Positions 1 through 12,800 of a stretch of DNA of 64,000 nt are shown here, in pieces. Location: the NCBI GenBank assembly GCA_028554755.1, contig JAPTOF010000019.1, forward strand, positions 4,412,001 to 4,476,000, in the 5' to 3' direction. Made by a program: the position numbers and the translations under genes. Source of the DNA: Cordia subcordata. Lineage: Eukaryota; Streptophyta; Magnoliopsida; Boraginales; Cordiaceae. Position 1 is the stretch's first letter, and every line of letters begins with the position of its first letter. The notes beneath the pieces were generated by a model that did no database searches, was not told the origin of the DNA, and saw nothing but the letters and a program-made list of their open reading frames with translations.

Positions 1-2065
1 AATAAGTTGAATGCCACTATTTTATAAAGGTGACGTTACAGGGCATTGTAAAACTTGGTTGATAAACTTTGTTCTCGAGGAACATGAAAAGGAAGAAAAT
101 GACTTATCGGACAAGTGGAAGCAAGGATGCGAAGTGAAGAGACTTAACAGGTGATTTATGTGAAGAATTATGGGATTGCTAAGTGGTTTAAAATTTTATG
201 AATTTCTTTTATTTAAGTTAATTATATAATTATGACTCTTGTTCACGTGGATTTTACATTAACAAATATGAATATAATTTGAACGTGGATATTAACCCAT
301 TAGATATGATTAAAGGGGTCAATGTGTCCTTCTAATGTTAAGAATTATGAGATCTTATCTTGAAATCACTTGGTATTAGATAAAACAATCTATGAGCTTA
401 TAAAGTGCATATTGATTGAGTAGTTAAATTTCTTTTCCTCTTACAGAACTGTTTCTGAATAGTTTCCACTCCATTGGAGTCAAGTGATTGTCCTATACTT
501 CTATGATTTCATTAATTAATATCATTATCTTTATAAGACAAAAGGAAAAAGAAATATTAACTTCGAAAAGGAGAAAATAAATCCCCACAGAAAAAATGGA
601 ACGGAAAAGGGGTAGAAATAGCATAAAGATGGTCTTTGCAACCCTACGAACTTTTTTCCAAAGAGGTTTTGCTTTCGCTTCTTTCATTGAAAACTGAGAA
701 AATAAAGACAGAATAGTTTGGCCTACCACTATAAATTTACTTTTCCCATCCCACTTATTTAACCAAAAAAAAAAAAAGGCTAGTCAAAGACTTGTTAAAA
801 AGCACAAAAGCATAGCATTTTGAACCCTTCTATTTCTTTTTTGTCAAATATTATGGACGTACCTACGAGGAAAAATTAAGTTTTAAGGGTATTTTCTTGT
901 GTAATCCCAGCTCCTGTTTCTGGATGCTGATTCTTGCTTTGTTCTCGTGCATTCATTTCAAGATTCTTCTACTCGCGTCAAACTTAAAACATAAGTTATC
1001 TCGTCTCAGCTGCATTATAAAGTGCTACCCTCAATTTAACATTCTTTGCTTGATAGCGTGTCCAAGCCAGCTAAACATAAAAACTTCACTCAGGAATGTT
1101 AACTTTATTCCAAACAGGTGGGGCCAAGTACTGGGTTCAGAACTTCGCGAGTTAATTAATTTGATCCACACATCCAGTACCTGTACGCATTAAAGTATCC
1201 AGAGGTCTTTTTCTTCTTGTCATGCATGCTCGAGTCGAATTGCCTCCCGGATTGATATTAGACCTAAAGCTGCCTAGGATCAGCCCTTTCACAAGAGAAA
1301 TGATCCAAATCTATGTGGGAGTATATTAAAAAATCACATGTGCTAACAATTAAGAAACGCTCCATTTTCACCACGTGGAGACCACAAATTCAACAAGATA
1401 ACAAATGTACAAAGTCGATATATGTTTTTCATGCATTTTATAAGGTTCCTGATTTCATGGTCTTTTAGTTTCCAAGTTATTGAATCATTTATATTTTCTT
1501 GGTTGATGATCTTCTAAATTCGTTCACGTACTGGAAGTTTTCCCTTAGACCTATATATAAGTAAAGATGAAAGTACAAAAAAGATATGCATTTGTTTTGG
1601 GTCTATTTTGTTTTGAATTATTTATTATTTTCTTTTGGATTAAATTAGTTTTTTCTGCGAATTTGGATTAAATTAGTTTGTGGGCTGCAATTCATAAATC
1701 TCTTGTATAAATGAGTTATTAGAAAGTGGAAATGAAAAAGAATGAATGAAATACGGAGAAGAAAACAATGAAAGACGATGAATCAAATGCGAAGGCATCA
1801 TCTGATTTTCCTTCATTTCCAGCTATTCCCTTCCCTTGAAAAAAGCATAATTTTTTTTTTTCCAAACAAAAATTTGGTTTAACCTGAAAACAAACCTAAA
1901 ACTCTAAAAAAAAAATAAAAAAGCCCTCATACTCAGCTTTTAACAAAAGTAAAGAATTTTATCTTCCCAGAAAAGTATATATTTTTCTTCCAGAAAACAA
2001 TTCGAACAATCCCTTGCGTTTTCCTTCTTGTTTTCCTTAATACTTTGCTTGATAAATTTAGGCAG
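1..2065. other. left-edge intergenic DNA with one short coding-like stretch
   Basis: No gene can be supported here. A 47-codon open frame on the + strand runs from an ATG at 11 to a TGA at 155. It has a plausible acceptor (CAG at 38-40, reading ACAGGG) and a plausible donor (ACAG/GTGATT near 152), and its composition is rich in K, E and W. It could be an isolated exon of a gene that starts outside the window, possibly the RING gene at 2066. I do not recognise the peptide. The rest is AT-rich with several A and T homopolymers (765-777, 1852-1862, 1907-1920). Confidence 0.3.
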
Positions 2066-2685
2066 ATATGTTTGGAGATCTACTTTGAACCCAGTACCAC
2101 TCCTTGTGGACACAGGTAAATATCTTACTCTTGCACCTGTATCTAACATGATCATACACGGTAGAAAAGTTAATAAACTAGTTCTGCTTTATTTATCTTT
2201 AGTTTTGTAGCTTCTGTAGAAAATGCTTGAGGTCTGCTGCTGATAAATGTGGGAAGAGATGCCCAAGATGCAGGCAGCTTATCAGGTGATTTCTCATTAG
2301 CAAGCACTTAAGCATAAGTGGCTTTAGGAGTTAGCAAGATATATAGCATCACTTTAATGAGTTGAAATTTTACAGCAATGAAGGATCCCGCCCGCTGAAT
2401 ACAGTTCTTTGGAACACAATCCAGCTGCTTTTTCCCCAAGAGGTCGAAGCCAGGAAACTAGCTGCAGATCTGAATTGTAGGCAAGAAGCCCCACAACAAA
2501 GCCGACCAGGTGGGAATTATTACAGTGCCAGAAACAGCGCCCGCACAGCCTCCACTAGACAGCCTGAAAATCAAAGCTACCGGAGTCTCTGGGCTCCCTA
2601 TAGATGGGATTTGCCAGAGTCCGAAGCCCCGCAGCAAAGCCCACTAGGTCAGAATTATTACAATGCCAGAAACAGAACCCTCTGA
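2066..2685 (+). pseudogene. RING-finger protein, 3' exons only (partial, possibly decayed)
   Basis: Three exons join in frame: 2066-2115, 2211-2285 and 2376-2685. The first two encode most of a C3HC4 RING finger: an ICLE start, then a TPCGH element, then FCRKC, then CGKRCPRC. The first zinc-binding cysteine would lie in an upstream exon that I cannot find. The third exon encodes a segment beginning NTVLWNTIQLLFPQEVEARK, which I associate with plant RING proteins but cannot tie to a named gene. Two related segments follow, each beginning EAPQQS and containing NYY-ARN. The frame stops at TGA 2683-2685, yet the same frame stays open after it to 2820. That stretch encodes an EDAALALRLQR-like tail, which looks like the proper C-terminus. 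RING proteins of this type are usually E3 ubiquitin ligases. The missing 5' part may be beyond a long intron, or this may be a truncated copy. It converges on the PGAP1-like gene. Confidence 0.55.
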
Positions 2686-2959
2686 GCCTTCACTCGATGG
2701 CCCAAAATCAAAGCCCTCGAACTCTCTGGGCTTTCAGTAGGTGGAATTTGCCAGAGTCAAGGTGAGGATGCTGCATTGGCTTTGAGATTGCAGAGACTAG
2801 AATTTGAGGTTTTGAGATGAACAACACGGACAGTTCCCTTATCAGCATATCACCATTAGCAAAACACTTCCCTTTAGGCACACGGAGTAAACTATCTTCC
2901 AAAGAACTAATCAATGCATACAACAACAACAACAGCTTCAGAATTCCCAGTGTCCTGTC

Positions 2960-5900
2960 TCAATGTCTATGAGAATGTTTCCTACTACTATAATATGTAT
3001 CGCCTTTCACTATATTCCTCCTCTGTACAACACGGTAAGCAAAGGAAATCACTCCCACTGTTGCCATGGCATAAAATGATCTGTAAGGAGCCAAGGCCAG
3101 GCCTGAAAGATAGCAAAAGTATCCGGCAACCAGATAGGCAGAGCTTAATTTTATTTCCCATCGTGGGCCTCCTGGTATGGGGAATAAGAAGAAATTAAAC
3201 TCAGGCCGTGAATCGCAAATTCCGTGCAGCATGACACCTAGACAGAGTACAGAATCCAATAACCATGGAAAGCTATGATGGATGCCAATTCTCTGCAAGC
3301 ACAAATAAGCTGTCAATGCCAGACACTAAAGTTTACCAAGAAATCAACTGGAGCTAGGGAGGCAAAAGAAAGCACACCAATTAAATGTTCAAGGTTTATT
3401 TTTCGTTGGTTCTATGATAGTACAAAGTGAAGAATGGGGTCAAGTAATATTCAATCAAGAATGGGGTCAAGTAATATTCAATGTTATAATTCATGGAAAG
3501 AGTAGGCATCCCAGACTGGGGGAGATTAATGATGCATCTTGTTTAAAGGCAGGCACATGTCGTGAAACAGAACAATAGATTTCACAAATTTCAGAAACCA
3601 GCAAATGGTAACGACCAGAGCAGGAAATGAAATACTGCGTAACAGTTGGACCATACAAGGAAAAGAGTAAATGCAGTATTTGTCTGACTTGATTTTTCCT
3701 TTTTTCTTTTTCCTTTTTTGCTGGGCTTCTTTGACTTGATATTGATATAGAAGTGGATTATTTCTTTTGGAGGGGAGATAAAATGACACCATAATCCACT
3801 AACACAAAAGAACATACATAGACAACTTTTGATATTCAATTCTCAGGGTTGAAGCTTTCAAGAATGTTGCCGCAATGGTTTTAAATAATTCTTAGTGGTC
3901 AGAATATTTACAAGGAGACATGCTAAGACAAAATTTTGACAACGATGAATGCACATATATAGTCTATTATCATTCTAAACAAACCTGAAGCCAGGCCACT
4001 AGTGATGGAACGAATGATAGTGCTGCTAGAAGATGTAAGATAAGCAAACCATGCCGGTGATGAAAGATCTCCAATTGTGAATCACTGTAGCTTCTTGCAG
4101 AGTCTGAACTAAAGGTACAGTTATCAAAAGGGAAATGCTTGTTGGTTTTACCATCAAACCACGACAGATATAGCAATGAGCCACTGTCACCAGCACTTTC
4201 TGATTCGAGAAACTCCTTATTTCGGGTATGGCTGTGAAATGAAGCCATAAAAAAACTGTTTACAAGGACAAGTACTTTTTTAGGTCACTCTAGTTGTGGT
4301 CGAAAGCCACATCACAACAGCAAGAAATTAACGTGCTTAGTGGATGACAATAATAGAAGGAACACATAAAATTACATGGAGAGGAAAAGTTGTCTATCTA
4401 TTAAGAAGCAGAAATACTCGACTCTCTCACATAAGAAAAATGTCTGAAGTATCAAAAGCCCCATGCCAGCTAGTGGTGACAACCAGAGTGATTTATGAGA
4501 TATGTACAAAGAGAGATCATGCTGAGATGTACAAGAGAAGCCATGCAAAACTCCCATGTCATCGTTCTCGACAGTGAAAATTTGCCAAATAAGAAGTGGA
4601 GTGTTACTAGGAGGCCATGTGTGACATGCATGGCAGGGACCCTGGATCAGGACACAGCTAAAGGATATCAGTATGCCCAAGGGGTCAAAAGTGCCATAAT
4701 CTCTCTCTCTCTCTCTCCCGCTCCCTCCCCCCGACCCCGCTTCTTCCCCTTTATCATTCCCTCACATCTCCTTCCGTATTCTGTGATTTATACATCTGAA
4801 TTTATAAAGTAATAGAGAATAAAAGGAAAAGGAAACAACTAAGTCTTCAGTCAATCTATAGGAAGACGTACTTTATGAATTCATTAAGTAATAGAGTATT
4901 CTGTGATTTATGCTTTCCTTCCATATTCTGTGATTTATACATCTCCTTCCGTATTTGTTAACAAGATGTACTTTCAAAGCTTTCCTCCTGATCATACACC
5001 AAGTTAACCCAATTCAGGGACAACACAAAGTCATTCTTTAAGAGTGGCCAAAGACCACCATAGGAATACCAAATCCTGATTGAAGACAAGGAAGAAGGGA
5101 TAAGTACCTAATCACTGTCCCACAACTCCATGGCACTTAATCCAGATTAGTTGACCACTTAACTAAGTTGTCCAATTTAAGTGATAAGAATAGTGAATAT
5201 CCCTAGTGAAAGATATTTTGCTCCATTAATTCATCATACAGCTTCAGGCAAGCATGCACAAGTTGCTAGAACTTGTCAAGCCCAAAACTCATTAAAACCA
5301 ACTAGGATGTATAGGTCTACAATAAATAGGTCCAGACATCCAAAACATGGCATTGGGAAAAAGGGCCACCAATTGAAATTGTACCTGGTCAGTGCATTAT
5401 GACAGCAAATAGCATGTGACAAGAGCAATACGAAGAGACCCAAGGCTGGATGAACAAGGAAAACCAAAGCAACAGCAACTGGCAGAGTGATAAGTAATGG
5501 ATTGGTTCTCAAAATCCTTACCACCTGTTTCATCAGAACATCAAAAAATAATGATTTCACGCTGATATTCAACCTTGTTGAAGAATATTTTAGTTATTAA
5601 TGTATTTCCTTATCTTATGGTGTTGAATTAGGCAATAGTCTAGATTAGGTAATTAGTTAAATTGGTTTCCTTATTATTCTAGTTTCCTTATTAGTTTAGC
5701 TTCTACTCTTGCTCACCAAGTTATCATGCCTATAAATAGGCTTTTCCATTATATTCATGAAATATCAAGAATTCATAATGTATTCTTCATGAGTATCTTT
5801 CTTCTAGAGCCACCATTGGTGGTGGCTCCAACCATTTTCAATACTTTCATATTTTCTATCCATATTTTATGTTTTATATATTTTACACATGGTATCAGAG

Positions 5901-8900
5901 TTAGAGCCGCCTTCCTAATGGCCTGTTTCCTTTAAAAAAAAAAAAAAACCAAGCAGTCATGTCAGCCTACGGTTCTCATGTCACTCCAAGCAGTCGTATC
6001 AGCCTACGGTTCTCATGTCACTCCAAGCAGTCGTGTTAGCCTACAGGACACACGACTATCTAAATCCAAATCCAGATCCACATTCGGATCCAATCCAAGT
6101 CAAATCCAAATCCAAGTCCAATTCAGTTTTCAGTTACTATCTCAATCTAAATTCCGTCTAATGGTTGTGGGGATTCATCACACCAAAGTGGTGCACACGA
6201 CCCCTAAATTAATCCAAATTCCATTCCTCCAAGTTGTAAGCATGGTCAGACAAGTCGTGGTGACCGTGGTGAATTTCGAGTTAGACGAGCCATGGTGACC
6301 GTCCCTTCCATCAAGATCAAGTTTTCTTTTGAAGACCTTTCAAACTCAAAGTCATATCTCAAATACCACCTTGGGTTTGAGAAGGGGTGTTGAAGAATAT
6401 TTTAGTTATTAATGTATTTCCTTATCTTATGGTGTTGAATTAGGCAATAGTCTAGATTAGGTAATTAGTTAAATTGGTTTCCTTATTATTCTAGTTTCCT
6501 TAGAATTCTAGTTACCTTATTAGTTTAGCTTCTACTCTTGCTCACCAAGTTATCATGCTTATAAATAAGCTTTTCCATTGTATTCATGAAATATCAACAA
6601 TTCACAATGTATTCTTCGTGAGTATCTTTCTTCTAGAGCCACCGTTGGTGGTGGCTCCAACCATCTTCAATACTTTCATATTTTCTCTCCATATTTTATA
6701 TTTTATATATTTTCCACAAACCTCAAAGAGAACTACGGACCACACTCAAGGATAAAGTTAAAAGTCAAAAAAAGAATGAGTCAGCAATCACTAACAAGTT
6801 CGATAATAAGACCATTTTAATAGTCAATTTGTCAACAAAATAGTGAAGCCATCAAATTACTAAACAGATCTAGTACGTAGGTTTCTATTACTAGTATATA
6901 AAAGTTTCTAAAGTTCTTAATAGTAAATTACCTTGATTGACAACAAACTTGAGAAGAGTTTGAGAAACCAATGCAGAAAATGAAAGCACGAGCTCCCTTC
7001 CCATGCTTGCCACCTGCAATGTTATTTCAATGAATCAGTTGATAATAGCGGCAGTTCACCAACACTTTTAGTGCCAAAGAAACAACAAGAAGAAATTCAT
7101 AAATACCAACCCTATCTCAATAGAAGCAAGAAAATTACTCAGCTGTATTTGACAAATTAAAATTTTTACTAGATACTCCAGCATCAAAGGCAACGAATAA
7201 TACTTTTTCCAACTTCCTTCTCCACATATTAATGACTTAATGTACTTTAGTGGAACTTTTTTTGTTTTTTTTTTTTGTTTGGGGGGGGGGGGAAGGAAAG
7301 AGAGAGACAGAAAGAAGAAAGAAGAAAAGAGAACACATGTTATAAGTGTGTGGTTTTTAATTATTATGGGAGTGCCAAGGTACTTTCAGCAGAAAATCTT
7401 GGAACATTTAACATGGAGGTCACACTTTCTCCAAACATCACATTATCAGTTTTCCTATTAAAAAAAAGCAGTCAAAATTTGCCTACTGAAGCAAAACGAA
7501 TAAAAGCACTAAACTAGAGTTCATACACTTTGCACTACTGTAACTCATCGTTCAACTAGAACATGCTGGAATTAACTATGTCATTGCTACAGCAAATTCT
7601 TTTCATCCTGCATTATATACCCTTAAGCCCCTTCTCCCTCTTCCTTCTTTTTCTATTTCAATGCACACCATATTTCAGGTCAAGGGTATGAAACTGAATA
7701 ACCAAGCATAGATCTGTCAGTTAAAGCTTATAGAGAAGATTGAGAGTTTACTACCTCATAGCAAGCTCTACTATTTAAGTAATCACAAGTTTCTACTTTG
7801 ATGCATGCATATATCCATATATGTATATAGATGAACAGAGAGGCGCTCACCTTTTCCTGACAAAAATATGTATGCTGGCAGCTACATAGAAGGTCAAATG
7901 GGAAATTGCTATCAGTGTAACAATAACCCCATGTGCAAGAAGATAGCAGACTACTGAGACAAAAGTGAAGCTTATGACTGGAGGGAGTGGTTGAGAACTC
8001 AGGCAGGAGAGGAACAGGGCAAACAATATGGGCAATGTTGCCAGGTATAAGAATGGACACGGCATTCTCATATTTGATTCCACAGCTGAAAGCAAGGGAG
8101 GTATAGAAAGGTCAACCTCCCAGGCATGTGCTTGCCGCATTAGAGCAAAGACGACAATAGCAATGCAGAATCCAATAATCTGCAACCAATTGATCATATG
8201 AAAACTAAACCTTAGAATTGAAAGATGTTAAGAATTACTGAGGTTCCATCATAAAAACCAATTGGTTTATTTATTTATTATGTTAATATGTCCCCTCACG
8301 TGCAGTGTAATTTGTCTAGAGCTTGTACATGGACAATTTAATATTTTTAAATGGGTGGCAGTAAAAATCGAACCTGTGCCATTTAGCTTCCAGTTTATTT
8401 ATTTATTATGTTAACAAAAGATAAGCATGAAAGTGAAAAAGGGATCAGCTTATAGTTTCACCTGTGAAAAATACACAAGCAAAAATCTGCCAGCAGTGGC
8501 AGTAACAGAAACACCAATACTTGTTCTATATGAACAATGCGGGTCTACCTGCAAACAGATTCAGAGAGTTAAGACTTTAACTAACAGAGAGAAGAACATT
8601 CCTTGGAAAAGGAACAGCATGCCATATTCAACAACCATGGCCCAATAAGGTGACAAAAACAAAAAAATTAAGTTAGACTACTATACCAATAATAGAACAG
8701 TTGTCTTCTCTGACCCTTGAGTCGATATCCAGAGTGATGGAGAAGAATCCACAATGATTTCTTCAGAGTACAAATTTGGGAACATATATATACCAGATGT
8801 AGCATCCCAAGCAAGTGCTACGGGTGGAAAACAGCGGAGCTTACAAAGTCCTACATTTCCAGCGCGAAGTTAGCATTTCCTGAAGACATACATGCTAAAT

Positions 8901-9837
8901 GTTTAAACTTATAAAAAGAAAAAAGTATCTATGCAAATATTTACTTTTCTTAAGGACACACATGCACACAACACACATACTGTGTGCTGTGTAGGGATGT
9001 GCTCCAACAAAGTCCAGAGACAATAACAGAATCAAGAAGAGGTGCAGCAGCCGTTGTCAAAATACTAGATGAAGCATTGGTTAAAGGTCATATACTCCTT
9101 TAAGTTCTAAATGAGTGGCATAACTGATCACTCCAAGCAACAATCAAAGGTCATATACTCCAAATTAACAAATTGTGAAGAATATGCATATACACCTCGG
9201 CGGACCTTTTGGGAAAAGTCATTTCAAGAAGGATTTAAACCAGCTTTCTTGGAGTTTTTGGATCTCCTCAAACTCTGTTAGCTTCACAATCAGTAACTAC
9301 TGAGGCTAGGAGTCTCTGCTGATGAAATCCCAAAGGAATCAAAATGTTTATACTTCCATAATTAAGATCTGAAAATTCCTATTGATATGTCACATGGACA
9401 AACATCTTTGAACTATTATTGGCCAGGCCAGAAGTCTATATTTCATAAGCTTAAATAATTACACATTTTATTAAGCAAATAGTCTAAAAATGCAGAAGTT
9501 TAGCAATCTTATTTCCTAATGGAGAAAAAGCTCGTCTCTAAAGTAATAAACACAAAACACTAAATGAACAATATAGATAACTATCAAGGCATATAAGCTA
9601 CAGATAAAGATAATAGCCTTTTAGCAGTTAGGGCTGTGCATTTATCAGGGAAACCCGATCCCTAACCCGAAAAGTCGGGTATAGAGAAATTATTTTCGGG
9701 GAATTGGGGAAAAAATTTTGGGGATGGGGAAAAATTTTGGGAAAACGGGTTGGGGATCGGAACAAATTTCCTTTTTTGGAGAAAATCCGAAACCTAAAAT
9801 TTTCTTTTACTTTTCTTTAACATATATATATGTTATA

Positions 9838-9869
<32 letters not shown>

Positions 9870-12800
9870 CATATGTTTGTTGGATTGTGTATTTTATTTA
9901 TGCTTTGGATTTTTGGGTTATGATTGACTAATTATGAGACATGACTGTACTGTTGAATTGTGCTTTTTGTTTATGTTTTGGACTTGTGAGTTATGATTCA
10001 CTAGTTAGGTATTATACTATGTTTTCGAGTTTGAAGTATGTTATATATTTTTATTTACACTTTGAAGTCTAGATTTAGAATTATTTTGTTGATGAATGAT
10101 GACGATGATGATTTTTATTTGTTCAACAGGGCATGTTAGTACTTACTACTTAGCAGTAGAATTAGCTGATAGTTGAGACTTATGTTAGTAGTAGAATTAG
10201 TTTTAAACTTTTTCTTAAAAAAATTCAGGGATTCTTCAAATCCCCAGTACTTTTTCCCCGTTCCCCAAAATACGTTCCCCATTAGTGAATTGGGACAGGG
10301 AATGGAACAAAGTCCCTTCCCCAAAACTTATTTCGGGGGAAAAAAAATTTTGTTGATTGAGGCGGGAAATCCCCAATAAACACCCCTATAAGCAGTTATT
10401 GAAATCTTATTTTCTACATCAATTGATCGATGTTACAATGGATTGGGTGGTAGATATATAAGTACACTTCATAAAATGAACTTTAAATATAATAAATTTC
10501 CTTGTTTCTCATGATAAATAACTGCAAAAGAGTCAGACATGGATTTGCTCATTATACCTAATAAAGTAAGTCATGTGTCAAAATTTAGACATGCTTTTAT
10601 CCTCTTTTCTGCTTCAAGCACCAATAATGGAAAATTAAGAAACCATTTGGACATATCGTGCATTGCATGATAGTCTAGAGAGGATTGTATCAATTGTGCT
10701 CAACACATCAAGAAATGATAAACACCGTAAGTGTTTTGTTACAAAAGGAAAATTATACTCTAATGACCATAAAAGATTCGTCGACTTCAAAAACACGTAG
10801 AGTCCAAGGAAGAGGCAAGGAAAAGTAGATAAAAAGATCCTTACTACTAATTTCCAAGTCTTCTGGCTCTTCAAAAGAAAATTCAGACTTTTTTATTCCA
10901 CATCCAGTAGTTGGGATAGAAATTGCAACAGGCAGAAGTCCTAAGCTAATAGAGAATGACAAATTAAAGGCAAGAGGATGATCCTCATCCAGTATCATGT
11001 CCTGTAACATTCAAGACATGCAGCAAATCAGAGGAACTTATAGAGCAAGCTTACATCCAAAATTGCATTTGACTACTCACGCTGCAGCTTGGACTCACCT
11101 TCTGTGAATACATGGAAAGAAGCAAAGATATTGGAGAGAAAATTCTCTGTCCTTCCTGTGGATTGAAGAATTGACCAACTCCCATTGAAGTGCCTGGTGG
11201 AGGTCTGCCTGAAACAGTCTGAGTACCACCAAATCACTATACATATGTTTCATAAATTACTAAGGAACCATTAGATTAACAATTTTCAGTGCTTAAGAAG
11301 TCACGTCAACAAATGAATCTGCACAGTTATTTCTACATAATTCATTTCTGCTAGTTACGAGTAACATTTTTGCAGATATTTTAAGCAAAGGGACCAATCA
11401 ATGGACAATTGTAACAGTGAAATGATGTATAAAGTAAACAGAGACAATAAAACTAGCCTTGCGCTGGTTAACAGAAAACATCAACCACAAATGACACAAC
11501 CAAACCACCAGACACTGGAGTACGTCCATCTACAAGGAGTTCTATAAAATCCCTAATCAGTTTGTTTTCGGCCATATCACAGCCAAGGATCCTTAAATAA
11601 TTGAAGACACCACAGAGTAACAACTCCTTATATTGACAACTCAATGACATTAAAGCAACCCCTATAAATAGTTTAACCATTCTCCAACTATCATGTACCA
11701 GTGCCAGCTCAAGCTGCTTGTATCAGTACAATAATCCCAGTTCCAACAGCACACAGGAGTTCATTCAGAAAGTTTAATGGATGATTATTGCTGAAGAATA
11801 AAGAGGAAGCATCTGAGGAGCGTAAAGTCATGAATGAAATCTTAGCAAAAGAGAAGGTTGCACAAAATTATCAGTTCTTTGAAAGAAAAGATGAAAATAT
11901 GTCTTAGCCTTAAAAAAGTTACCGGTCGAGGCGCCACTGAGATTGTCAGGAACCTGAAGCCACGTATGTCATTCAGGTCTAACCAAAAAACAGCAGAAGG
12001 AGGTGCTTGCTCAGTCTGGCTACCTGGCTCAACCTGTCAAACAGAGAGTGGGTTCAGAAATAAAAAAGAAGTTCAATTACATAAGCGACTATTAAATGGT
12101 ACTTTCTTGATTATCATACCAATAGTTCAAAAATCTTAATACCTGCCTTGGAGCTGGTCCTGACGGAATCTGTATCATTCTTGACGTAACCTCTAAAACC
12201 CGTTTATTGACAGACTCAGATGTTGAAATTCCTTTCTCAGGCCAAAGATGGAGACGAACCCCAGAACATGGAGCAAGATTTGTGACAAACACAAAGCAGT
12301 CTCTTCCTTTGGACCCCTGAGAAAGTAAATAGAAAGCTAAGAATATTGAGCAAGGTAATGCATCAAACAATAAACTTAGCACTTATCATGCTGCAAGATG
12401 GAGGCAAATTTCTAAACTAAATTAGAGAAATTTATTCTCTATCTAAGTTCGAGAACAGTAGTAAGATATTTAGCAGGTTTCGTGGCAACTAAACTAATTT
12501 AACACTTAAAAGACAGAGCCCATCAGCCAGTTTTGAACTTTTCTCTTTTGTTTTGCAAGTGAGCGTCGACATTATTCTATACTAGGAGACATGAACATAT
12601 CTACATAACTATCCCATGAATGAGTTTTAGTACTGCAAAGAACCATTACCAGTTTATGAATATCCAACCAACGTCTCCTTCCATCCATTGCTAGAACAGT
12701 GACGGTAGGTGTCTGAATATACAGGTCTTTTTCAAGTCCATCATCAGGCCAATGAACGTTACTAGGACAACTAGACACACTGTACACCTGAGCACCTGCA

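Larger units (their letters stand above)
5576..6718 (+). mobile_element. TRIM-like non-autonomous LTR retrotransposon
   Basis: A 1143-bp element lies in the PGAP1-like intron between exons 15 and 16. Two long direct repeats (5576-5889 and 6388-6718) both begin TGTTGAAGAATATTTTAG and end CA. The perfect 5-bp target duplication AACCT lies at 5571-5575 and 6719-6723. Directly after the left LTR is a primer-binding site, TGGTATCAGAG, complementary to the 3' end of initiator methionine tRNA as in many Copia elements. A polypurine stretch (GAGAAGGGG, about 6379-6387) precedes the right LTR. The 498-bp interior has no gag or pol, so the element depends on enzymes from elsewhere. That size and layout match terminal-repeat retrotransposons in miniature. 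It is inserted antisense to the host gene and so should be removed with the intron. Confidence 0.93.

Noticed and set aside
897..1193. A 98-codon open frame on the + strand
   Set aside because: It has no recognisable domain, no splice context and an average composition; there is no reason to prefer it over chance.
5951..6045. Regularly spaced repeats that could suggest a CRISPR-like array
   Set aside because: The 37-bp units are directly tandem with no unique spacers, lie inside a retroelement and occur in a plant genome.
5576..6718. Identification of the TRIM as a Cassandra element
   Set aside because: Cassandra LTRs carry a 5S rRNA-like A box and C box; I see no such segment in these LTRs.
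7270..7330. Poly-T, poly-G and GA-rich stretch with overlapping open frames
   Set aside because: It lies inside a PGAP1-like intron and the frames come from simple-sequence DNA.
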